Shown: positions 1-7,040 of the stretch, one piece after another | Position numbering within the stretch: position 1 is the first letter of the stretch | Layout: each line of letters begins with the position of its first letter | Origin: Bacteroidia bacterium | Lineage (GTDB): Bacteria; Bacteroidota; Bacteroidia; Cytophagales; Cyclobacteriaceae | NCBI GenBank assembly: GCA_030432655.1 | Contig: JAUILA010000002.1 | Span: forward strand, 225,953 to 289,952 | Length of the DNA: 64,000 bases | Direction: 5' to 3' | The notes under the pieces: generated by a model | Database searches by the model: none | Told to the model about the DNA's origin: nothing | What the model saw: only the letters and a program-made list of their open reading frames with translations | Position numbers and translations under genes: made by a program

Positions 1-1
1 T

Positions 2-484
2 GGATGGGACTGGAGGTTACTGGCATCGCAGATATATCAGGAATCAAAGTTTGATCCGACCGTGGTTTCCTGGGCGGGAGCTGTGGGCCTTATGCAGATG
101 GTGCCGGAAACCGGAGGACGCTTTGGAGCGGATGATCTGATGGATCCTACAGAAAGTATTCAGGCCGGGGTCAGGTACCTTCAATATCTTGATGGATTGT
201 GGAAAAAGACAGTGACTGATGATGAAGAAAGAATCAGGTTTGTCCTGGCGTCATACAATGTTGGTCTGGGCCACGTAGTGGATGCCCGCGAGCTGACCAG
301 AAAATACGGCGGAAATCCATTGAAATGGGATGATGTCTCGGAGTATCTTTTGAAAAAAAGCGAGCCGGAATATTTCACCGATGAGGTAGTAACTTCCGGC
401 TATTGCCGCGGGCAGGAACCTGTGAGTTATGTGCGTCAGATACTGAACCGGTTTGAACAATACCGTCAGTCGATAGCGGTTTAG
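2..484 (+). CDS. Lytic murein transglycosylase, 3' part (5' end outside window)
   Basis: Only the C-terminal part of the gene is present. The frame is open from the first bases of the window, so the GTG at 62 is an internal codon, not the start. The translation contains the lysozyme-like SLT domain: the catalytic glutamate in IYQESKFDP (bases 32-58) followed by GAVGLMQMVPET and the later NVGLGHV region. This is the MltF/Slt goose-lysozyme fold, which cleaves peptidoglycan glycan strands and leaves 1,6-anhydro-muramic acid. MltF-type enzymes carry a periplasmic binding domain ahead of the SLT domain; if present, it lies upstream of the window. The stop is the TAG at 482-484, two bases from the convergent kynurenine monooxygenase gene. 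Confidence 0.88.
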   Translation, partial: GWDWRLLASQIYQESKFDPTVVSWAGAVGLMQMVPETGGRFGADDLMDPTESIQAGVRYLQYLDGLWKKTVTDDEERIRFVLASYNVGLGHVVDARELTRKYGGNPLKWDDVSEYLLKKSEPEYFTDEVVTSGYCRGQEPVSYVRQILNRFEQYRQSIAV

Positions 485-485
485 G

Positions 486-1823
486 CTATTGCCTTCCAGC
501 AAGCTCATTAATTACCCAGGAAAAGTCGGCGGATTCCCAGTTTTCCCTGAAGCCTTCCTGTTTCATAACCTTATCCATGATTTCCTGTTGTATCTCTCCG
601 CGACGTTTTGCAACAGAATACCTCATGTCTTCGCGGAAGGTGACCATGGAGTAAAGCGGAATCCATTTATCCGGATATAACTCATAAAGCCTGGCTTCGA
701 TTTTCTTTCTGAGCAGGAAATCATCATCCGCCACCAGGTCACGCATTTCCCTGAAATTGGCCAGTGCGAGGTCTGCTATGGCTTCCGTGTCGGGTTTCCT
801 TTGCTCCTGAAATGCATGCATTACTTTCTGCCAGTCATCATTATGCTTTTCCAGAAGCTCGTTCAATACACGGCAATCCTCGAACCCACTGTTCATTCCC
901 TGGCCGTAAAAAGGTACAATTCCGTGAGATGCATCCCCAATGAGCAACACCTTGCCGCGACTCCAGGGAAAACAGCGGATTGTGACAAGGGAAGAAGTAG
1001 GATTGTCGTCAAAATCTTCTTTAAGTTCAGGCATTACTTCCAGTGCATCCGGAAAATATTCGCGGAAAAATGAGGTGATAGCTTCATGCGAACATAATTG
1101 TTCAAAACTGCAGTCACCTTCAAACGGGAGAAATAATGTGCATGTAAAACTGCCGTCCAGGTTTGGCAGGGCAATGAGCATGAACTTCCCCCGGGGCCAG
1201 ATATGAAGGGCGTTAATTTCCAGGCGGTGTTTGCCTTCCTTATCGGCAGGGATTGCCAGTTCCTTGTACCCGTATTCAATGAAATACTGGGAATAATTGA
1301 ATCGCTCAGTCCTTTGCATCTGATACCTGAGCATGGAATAGGCGCCATCTGCTCCAAGAATAATATCTGCGGTAAAGAACGAGCCGTCTGCGAATAAAAG
1401 GATTCCCTTTTCAAAATCAACGTCCGCTACCGTACTTTCAAAACCGAGCGAAATTCCAAGGCTTTCGGCTTTGGTTAATAACAATTGATTAAGCCCACCG
1501 CGGGATACGCTGTTTATCGCCTCTCCCTCACGCCCGTAGGGCTGAAAGGTGAGTGCACCTTCTTCGTTATGCATCATTCTCCCGCGCATGGGAATGACCA
1601 ATTTTTCTACTTCATCTGCAAGCCCCAGTTCTTCAAGAGGTTTCCAGCCGCGGTTGCTCAGGGCCAGGTTTATGGACCGGCCACCATCAATCATCGAGAT
1701 GCGCGGATCAGGACGTCGTTCAAACAAACTGACCCGATAACCTCTGCGTGCCAGATAACAAGCCATCACCGATCCGACCAGGCCGCCGCCGACAATTGCA
1801 ACCGTTGTCTCTTTAACGGACAT
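486..1823 (-). CDS. kmo: Kynurenine 3-monooxygenase (FAD-dependent)
   Basis: Flavoprotein hydroxylase of 445 residues converting L-kynurenine to 3-hydroxykynurenine with NADPH and O2. The N-terminal FAD-binding Rossmann motif GGGLVG is at residues 12-17. The second FAD motif GDASHG at 296-301 is followed by IVPFYGQGMNSGFEDC, which is characteristic of KMO within the aromatic hydroxylases. There is no C-terminal membrane anchor like that of the mitochondrial enzyme. The ATG at 1823 is chosen over an in-frame TTG at 1829. It overlaps the end of kynureninase by 11 bases, so the two are translationally linked. It is the last gene of the minus-strand set 3-HAO dioxygenase, kynureninase, KMO. Confidence 0.95.
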   Translation of the reverse strand: MSVKETTVAIVGGGLVGSVMACYLARRGYRVSLFERRPDPRISMIDGGRSINLALSNRGWKPLEELGLADEVEKLVIPMRGRMMHNEEGALTFQPYGREGEAINSVSRGGLNQLLLTKAESLGISLGFESTVADVDFEKGILLFADGSFFTADIILGADGAYSMLRYQMQRTERFNYSQYFIEYGYKELAIPADKEGKHRLEINALHIWPRGKFMLIALPNLDGSFTCTLFLPFEGDCSFEQLCSHEAITSFFREYFPDALEVMPELKEDFDDNPTSSLVTIRCFPWSRGKVLLIGDASHGIVPFYGQGMNSGFEDCRVLNELLEKHNDDWQKVMHAFQEQRKPDTEAIADLALANFREMRDLVADDDFLLRKKIEARLYELYPDKWIPLYSMVTFREDMRYSVAKRRGEIQQEIMDKVMKQEGFRENWESADFSWVINELAGRQ

Positions 1824-3129
1824 TTTCAAGGGCTTTTTTCAATTCCTGATACAAGTGATAGACATCGGAGAAGGTATTGTACATGGGAGTTGGGGCTACT
1901 CGTATTACGCCGGAGCGTTCTTTTGTTTCAGCCAGCTGATTCTCCCGCCAGTCAGTGACAATGCCCATTTTTGCCAGGTGATCAAACACATTACGCCCGT
2001 TGGAAGGAAAGAAGACCGACAACTGACATCCGCGTTCCTCCGGATTGGCAGGTGTAAGAATACGGAATTGCTGTCCTCCGGGATCTGCCTGCTTCAGTAA
2101 AAATTCAAGATATCCTGTCAATTGCAGGCTTTTTTGGCGAAGCCCGGACATCCCGGCCTCTACAAAAAGTTCGAGGGCCGGAATATGGGCTGCGGTTCCC
2201 AATACATTGACATTGCTCAGCTGCCATCCGTCGGCACCGGGCATTGGCTTAAACCCTTTCTGCATGAGGAAACGCTCATCCTGATCGTGTCCCCACCAAC
2301 CTGCAAAACGGGGAAGATCCGCAGAATTTCCATGTCTCTCATGGACAAAAACTCCACTAACGCTGCCCGGGCCCGAGTTAAGATATTTGTAGCTGCACCA
2401 TACGGCAAAATCAACCCCGTCATCGTGCAGGTTAAGGGGTGCATTGCCCACCGCGTGTGCCAGGTCCCATCCGGCAAGTGCCCCGGCTGAATGGGCGGCT
2501 TTGGTAATGGCACGGATATCAAACAGCTGACCGGTAAAATACTGCACACCACTTAACAAGACCAGTGCGGTCTCACCCCCATGTTTTCGGATAGTATCAA
2601 TAATCCGGTCATGGCTAAGTGTGTATTCTCCGGCTTCCGGAGCGATCTCAATAATGGCCTCTTCAGGGTCCAGGCCGTGAAACCGTACCTGCGTTTCAAC
2701 CGCATACTGGTCGGAAGGAAACGCCCCTGCCTCCATAATGATCTTGTAGCGATCCTTGTCCGGCCGGTAGAAAGATACCATCATCAAATGAAGATTGGAA
2801 GTGAGGTTGTTCATGGCTACAACCTCCGATTCAAGTGCGCCGGTGACAACAGACAGGCCTTTTTTGGTCAGTTCGTGGTATTTGAACCAGGGCCTTTCGC
2901 CTTCAAAATGACCATCTACGCCAAATTCAGCCCATTTTTCCAGTTCCTTTCCTATAATCTTGCGGGCGCCGACCGGTTGAAGGCCCAGCGAATTTCCCGT
3001 AAAATAGCGGACGGGTTTGCCGTTTTTTTCAGGTATAAGATAATGTTCACGGAACGAGGCAAGCGGATCTGCCTGGTCCATTCTCTCAGCAAATTCGCGT
3101 GTCGCTTCAAATTGGATTGTATCGTGCAT
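1813..3129 (-). CDS. kynU: Kynureninase (PLP-dependent)
   Basis: Fold-type I PLP enzyme of about 438 residues that splits 3-hydroxykynurenine (and kynurenine) into 3-hydroxyanthranilate (or anthranilate) and alanine. The Schiff-base lysine is about residue 248 in the motif WCSYKYLNSGPG. The cofactor-binding aspartate is in GWDLAHAVGN, and the FTGNSLG motif lies near the N-terminus. The start is taken as the ATG at 3129; a TTG directly before it is less likely. A TAnnTTTG box lies 25 bases upstream, so the gene can have its own promoter despite following the dioxygenase gene. It overlaps kmo by 11 bases. Confidence 0.95.
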   Translation of the reverse strand: MHDTIQFEATREFAERMDQADPLASFREHYLIPEKNGKPVRYFTGNSLGLQPVGARKIIGKELEKWAEFGVDGHFEGERPWFKYHELTKKGLSVVTGALESEVVAMNNLTSNLHLMMVSFYRPDKDRYKIIMEAGAFPSDQYAVETQVRFHGLDPEEAIIEIAPEAGEYTLSHDRIIDTIRKHGGETALVLLSGVQYFTGQLFDIRAITKAAHSAGALAGWDLAHAVGNAPLNLHDDGVDFAVWCSYKYLNSGPGSVSGVFVHERHGNSADLPRFAGWWGHDQDERFLMQKGFKPMPGADGWQLSNVNVLGTAAHIPALELFVEAGMSGLRQKSLQLTGYLEFLLKQADPGGQQFRILTPANPEERGCQLSVFFPSNGRNVFDHLAKMGIVTDWRENQLAETKERSGVIRVAPTPMYNTFSDVYHLYQELKKALENVR

Positions 3130-3154
3130 CAACGGGTTGTTCTGAATGTTTGGT

Positions 3155-3162
3155 CAAAAATA
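3155..3162 (-). promoter_or_regulatory. Putative -7 box of kynU promoter
   Basis: On the minus strand these bases read TATTTTTG, a perfect match to the Bacteroidota -7 element TAnnTTTG, ending 25 bases before the kynU ATG. I see no good TTG -33 element at the usual 17-19 base spacing, so this is a half-site prediction. Confidence 0.4.
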
Positions 3163-3204
3163 CCAAAATTCACGGAGGTTACGCAGGAAAGCAGGAAGCG
3201 GAAA

Positions 3205-3234
3205 TTTCATCCGGCGACAATTCTCCGGATGAAA
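3205..3234. other. 10-bp perfect inverted repeat between the dioxygenase gene and kynU
   Basis: TTTCATCCGG (3205-3214) pairs perfectly with CCGGATGAAA (3225-3234) across a 10-base loop. It begins eight bases after the dioxygenase stop codon and lies upstream of the kynU promoter box. On the minus strand the T-run comes before the hairpin, not after it, so it does not look like a normal intrinsic terminator. It may stabilise or process the upstream mRNA, or be an operator. Confidence 0.55.
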
Positions 3235-3242
3235 AAAGCAAC

Positions 3243-3770
3243 TCAAACAAACCGGGGATCTGTTTCCATAACATGGCCGCAATTTGTGCATGTGCGCATT
3301 TCTTCCGAGGCATAAAACTCGCGGAACCGTGGCAGGAAATCTTTTTCAATATTCGTTAACGGAAAGTAGGTTTCATGCAGTTTATGGTTGCATTTATCAC
3401 AAAACCAGAGGAGGCCATCCTTGTGCTCAGGCTCCCTTACCCGTTCGATAACCAACCCGACGCTTCCGGCAGGCCTGATGGGTGAATGCGGAACTTTTGG
3501 GGGATGCAGGTACATTTCACCTGCCCTGATTGGAATTTCCACGGCCTTTCCCTCTTCCTGAATTTTCACGGTAATGTCTCCCTCCAGCTGAAAAAATAAC
3601 TCCTCGGTTTCATTGTAATGGTAATCCTTCCGGGCGTTCGGTCCGCCGACGATCATTACAATATAATCTTCGCCCTCAGGATACAGGTTTTTATTTCCCA
3701 CGGGCGGTTTGAGAAGGTCCCGGTTGTCCTCAATCCATTTTTGAAGGTTAAAAGGTCGTTTGATTGCCAT
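3243..3770 (-). CDS. nbaC: 3-hydroxyanthranilate 3,4-dioxygenase
   Basis: Cupin-fold Fe(II) extradiol-type dioxygenase of 175 residues that opens the ring of 3-hydroxyanthranilate to 2-amino-3-carboxymuconate semialdehyde. The iron ligands expected from the characterised Cupriavidus enzyme are in register: His51, Glu57 and His95. Substrate-binding arginines 47 and 99 are also present. The C-terminal rubredoxin-like metal site typical of bacterial forms is intact, with cysteine pairs C124/C127 (FCDKCN) and C161/C164 (CTNCG). It is divergent from the SDR gene with only 26 bases between start codons, so both promoters must share or overlap that short region. Confidence 0.95.
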   Translation of the reverse strand: MAIKRPFNLQKWIEDNRDLLKPPVGNKNLYPEGEDYIVMIVGGPNARKDYHYNETEELFFQLEGDITVKIQEEGKAVEIPIRAGEMYLHPPKVPHSPIRPAGSVGLVIERVREPEHKDGLLWFCDKCNHKLHETYFPLTNIEKDFLPRFREFYASEEMRTCTNCGHVMETDPRFV

Positions 3771-3796
3771 GTGCTCTGATTTTTATTATAAATTTA

Positions 3797-4603
3797 ATGA
3801 ATAAACTTGATCTTATGAATTTGACAGTTAAAGGCAAACGTGCCCTTGTATGCGGCAGTACCCAGGGGATTGGAAAAGCAACGGCTGAGGTACTCGCAGC
3901 TTCCGGAGCCGGTATTGTGCTTTTTGCGAGGGACGAGGAAAAACTGAAAGCGACCGCTGCCTCGCTGCCGGCAGCCGATGGTCTTTCTCATGATTACCTG
4001 GTGGCTGATTTCAACAATCCCGGGGAAGTGCAGGAGGTCCTGTCGGGCTATTTGAAAAATAATCCTGCCATTGACCTGCTAATTAACAACAGCGGCGGAC
4101 CTCCGGGAGGACCAGCGAATGAGGCTGATCCGGAAGAATTCCGAATCGCCTTCGAGCGGCATGTGATCAGCAGCCAGGTCATTACGAAATTAGTTATTCC
4201 CGGAATGCGGGAGAATAATTTCGGGAGAATAATAAACATCATTTCCACCTCTGTTAAGGCACCTATTCCGGGCCTGGGGGTTTCCAACACCATTCGGGGA
4301 GCGGTGGCAAACTGGTCTAAGACGCTTTCGGTTGAACTGGGGCCTTTTGGAATAACTGTTAACAATGTACTTCCAGGCGCTACAATGACCGGACGGCTTC
4401 AAAGCATTATTGATCGCAACGCGGAGAAAAAAGGGGTTACATCTGATGAAATCAGTGAACAAATGATGAAGGAAATACCTGCCGGAAGGTTCGCTGCACC
4501 TGAAGAAGTAGCTTATGCCGTGGTTTACCTGTGTTCGGAAGAGGCTGCTTATATTAACGGAATCAATCTCCCGGTCGACGGAGGTCGGTTGCCGAGCCTG
4601 TAA
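3797..4603 (+). CDS. Atypical SDR-family oxidoreductase of the kynurenine cluster
   Basis: Short-chain dehydrogenase-like protein of 268 residues (from the ATG at 3797; a second ATG at 3815 is equally possible). The cofactor motif GSTQGIG (20-26) and the NNSGG segment (97-101) are good, so NAD(P) binding is expected. The catalytic Tyr-x3-Lys is not present: the aligned segment reads SNTIR (163-167), giving Ser and Arg at those positions after ISTS (149-152). The normal SDR proton relay should therefore be absent or different. The stop codon overlaps the dehydrogenase start (TAATG), so it is co-translated with an aminomuconate-semialdehyde-type dehydrogenase. A pathway role is inferred from context; the substrate is unknown. 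Confidence 0.85.
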   Translation: MNKLDLMNLTVKGKRALVCGSTQGIGKATAEVLAASGAGIVLFARDEEKLKATAASLPAADGLSHDYLVADFNNPGEVQEVLSGYLKNNPAIDLLINNSGGPPGGPANEADPEEFRIAFERHVISSQVITKLVIPGMRENNFGRIINIISTSVKAPIPGLGVSNTIRGAVANWSKTLSVELGPFGITVNNVLPGATMTGRLQSIIDRNAEKKGVTSDEISEQMMKEIPAGRFAAPEEVAYAVVYLCSEEAAYINGINLPVDGGRLPSL

Positions 4604-6045
4604 TGATGGAAGAGATAAGAAACTATATCGGAGGGCAATTTACCGAGCCGCAAGGCAAGTCCTATCTGGACAATTACGAACCGGCGAGCGGTAAGGTTTA
4701 TGGCAGGATACCTGACAGTGGAGCGGAAGATGTTCAGGCGGCTGTGGAGGCGGCCGGAACGGCATTTGACGGCTGGTCTGCCATGCCGGTTACTGAGCGG
4801 AATAAATTTCTGCTGAGGATTGCCGATCTGATTGAGCGGGATCATGATCAGCTTGCTTACATGGAGTCCCGTGATAACGGTAAGCCCCTGCGACTTGCCA
4901 GCAAGGTAGATATTCCCCGGGCTGCCGCCAACATGCGTTTTTATGCAACAGCCATGGAGCATTTTGCATCTGAATCACACCATTCTCCCGGAATGATCAA
5001 CTACACCAGGCGTTCTCCTGCAGGGATTGCCGGATGTATCTCTCCATGGAATCTACCGATTTACCTGTTTACCTGGAAGATTGCACCGGCATTGGCGGCG
5101 GGAAATACGGTGGTGGCTAAACCGTCAGAACTTACTCCTTGTACGGCCTGGGCCTTCAGCCGGCTATGCAAAGAGGCAGGGCTTCCGGATGGAGTCCTGA
5201 ATATTGTTCATGGTCTTGGCAACAAGGTTGGGGAAGCCATAGTGGGGCATCCGGATATTAAAATGATTTCCTTCACGGGAGGCACGACGACCGGTAAACG
5301 GATCGCTTCTGTTGCGGCCCCTATGTTTAAGAAACTGTCCCTTGAGCTCGGCGGTAAAAATCCCAACCTGGTTTTTGCTGATTGTGAGCTGGACGAAGCT
5401 GTCAGGAATTCCGTAGCGGCTTCATTTACTAACCAGGGAGAAATTTGTCTCTGCGGATCACGCATCCTGGTTGAAAAAAGTATTTATGAGACATTCCTGG
5501 AAAAATTTGTAGAGCTCACCAGGACATGGAAAGTTGGAGACCCGCAGGACGATGCAACACGGATCGGGGCCCTTGTTTCCAGGGAACACCTCGAGAAGGT
5601 ATCTGCTTATGTTAAACTGGCAAAGGAAGAAGGGGGTCAGGTGCTGACCGGAGGTGAACGGCTTGTCCTGGAAGGAGATCTGGCGGAAGGATACTATTTC
5701 GCACCAACGGTAATAACGAATCTGCCGATGGATTGCCGGACCAACCAGGAAGAGATATTCGGACCAGTCGTTACCATTATGCCGTTTGATTCAGAGGAAG
5801 AGGCGCTTACCCTCGCGAATGATTCTGAATACGGACTAAGCGCTACGATCTGGACAACCGATCTTTCCCGGGCACACCGGGTCTCAGACAAACTGGCGGC
5901 AGGAATAATTTGGATTAACAGCTGGCTTTTGCGTGATCTCAGAACTCCGTTCGGCGGATGGAAAAGTTCCGGTGTGGGACGTGAAGGCGGATGGGAAGCA
6001 CTCCGGTTTTTTACTGAACCAAAAAACATTTGTATAAAATTATGA
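4603..6045 (+). CDS. Aldehyde dehydrogenase, 2-aminomuconate 6-semialdehyde dehydrogenase type
   Basis: NAD-dependent aldehyde dehydrogenase of 480 residues. The oxyanion asparagine is in SPWNLP (about N150), the general base is Glu248 in LELGGKNP, and the nucleophile is Cys282 in NQGEICLCGSR. The NQGExCLC motif is typical of the 2-hydroxymuconate / 2-aminomuconate semialdehyde dehydrogenase (ALDH8A1-like) branch. Next to kmo, kynU and the dioxygenase, oxidation of 2-aminomuconate semialdehyde to 2-aminomuconate is the natural assignment and points to degradation rather than only NAD synthesis. The decarboxylase (ACMSD) and deaminase of the pathway are not in the window. It overlaps its upstream neighbour by one base and its downstream neighbour by four. 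Confidence 0.9.
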   Translation: MMEEIRNYIGGQFTEPQGKSYLDNYEPASGKVYGRIPDSGAEDVQAAVEAAGTAFDGWSAMPVTERNKFLLRIADLIERDHDQLAYMESRDNGKPLRLASKVDIPRAAANMRFYATAMEHFASESHHSPGMINYTRRSPAGIAGCISPWNLPIYLFTWKIAPALAAGNTVVAKPSELTPCTAWAFSRLCKEAGLPDGVLNIVHGLGNKVGEAIVGHPDIKMISFTGGTTTGKRIASVAAPMFKKLSLELGGKNPNLVFADCELDEAVRNSVAASFTNQGEICLCGSRILVEKSIYETFLEKFVELTRTWKVGDPQDDATRIGALVSREHLEKVSAYVKLAKEEGGQVLTGGERLVLEGDLAEGYYFAPTVITNLPMDCRTNQEEIFGPVVTIMPFDSEEEALTLANDSEYGLSATIWTTDLSRAHRVSDKLAAGIIWINSWLLRDLRTPFGGWKSSGVGREGGWEALRFFTEPKNICIKL

Positions 6046-7040
6046 AAGTAACCTTACCACTATTTTTATTGATACTGATCAGTCTTCCGTCTTTGGGACA
6101 GACTGATTCCACAGAACTTAGAAAACCACCAGTTCTAAGCAATTTGCCCATTATTTATGACAGGAATGAGGTTGCTGAGCAGCTGGCGGCCATGGAGAAG
6201 CCTCCTTTGCAAGCGATGCCCGTAACGGTGGAAATGACCGAAGCAGACTCCCGGTTTGGTAATCAGCCTGCGTTGAGGCTTTCGGTTCCCGAAGTAAACC
6301 TGGAGAATATGGAAAGATCCTGGAGTCGGTTCCTTCGCAAGGAAGGTGATGGTAAATTACAGCGCGAGGGCAATTCACTCTTTATGGAGGATATTCAGAT
6401 TGAGCAGGTATCCCAGGATCACTTTGATGCGGAATTAAAATTCGATCAGGATAGTCTCGGGGTAATCACGGACGTAATTATTTCGGCTGATTCAGTTACA
6501 TTCAATCCCGAAACAGACAAGGGCATATATCAGGCCATGGAGGACCTGCTGATTGAGAGTGGAAAAGAAGCGTACCGGGAAAAAGTATCTGATGACCTGG
6601 CACGGGAGAGAAATTTACTTGACGACATGGAAAGGGAAATGAATAAGCTGGTCAAGGATAATGAGAAGAGCCACAAACAGATATCGGATAATAACATTGC
6701 CATTAACCAGGCAAATATCGAAATCGATCAGAATGAGATCGAATTGAAAAACAGCAGCCAGGAACTTGTCAGGAATCGTTCGGCTGTTTCCTCTGCAGCT
6801 GACAAGGATGCACGTAAGGAAGCAAAGAAAACCCAGAACCGGACCGAAAAGACCAGGAAGAAGCTTCAGAAAGACCGCGAGAAATTATTTCAGGGGATCA
6901 TTGATGCCAAGCGGGAAATTGCTGAAAGCGAACAAAGTATAGTCAAAAACCTCGAAGACCAGAAAGATCTGATGATACGAATGCATCGTCAGACCCTGGT
7001 GATCGAGGCCATGCGGGAAAAACTCGAGTCCATTAACTGA
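6042..7040 (+). CDS. Exported coiled-coil protein of unknown function
   Basis: Protein of 332 residues starting at the ATG that overlaps the dehydrogenase stop (ATGA). It has a clear Sec signal peptide, with a hydrophobic stretch LPLFLLILISLPSLGQ and probable cleavage after GQ. The first half is acidic and probably globular. From about residue 170 to the end it is strongly charged and heptad-like, rich in Asn, Gln, Lys and Glu, consistent with long coiled coils. I recognise no family. The tight coupling to a kynurenine-pathway dehydrogenase is not explained by any obvious function and may be incidental. It ends directly against the convergent L,D-transpeptidase gene. Confidence 0.75.
   Translation: MKVTLPLFLLILISLPSLGQTDSTELRKPPVLSNLPIIYDRNEVAEQLAAMEKPPLQAMPVTVEMTEADSRFGNQPALRLSVPEVNLENMERSWSRFLRKEGDGKLQREGNSLFMEDIQIEQVSQDHFDAELKFDQDSLGVITDVIISADSVTFNPETDKGIYQAMEDLLIESGKEAYREKVSDDLARERNLLDDMEREMNKLVKDNEKSHKQISDNNIAINQANIEIDQNEIELKNSSQELVRNRSAVSSAADKDARKEAKKTQNRTEKTRKKLQKDREKLFQGIIDAKREIAESEQSIVKNLEDQKDLMIRMHRQTLVIEAMREKLESIN

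Noticed and set aside
3205..3234. Terminator after the dioxygenase gene
   Set aside because: The hairpin is strong but the T-run precedes it on the minus strand, so it was kept only as an inverted repeat.
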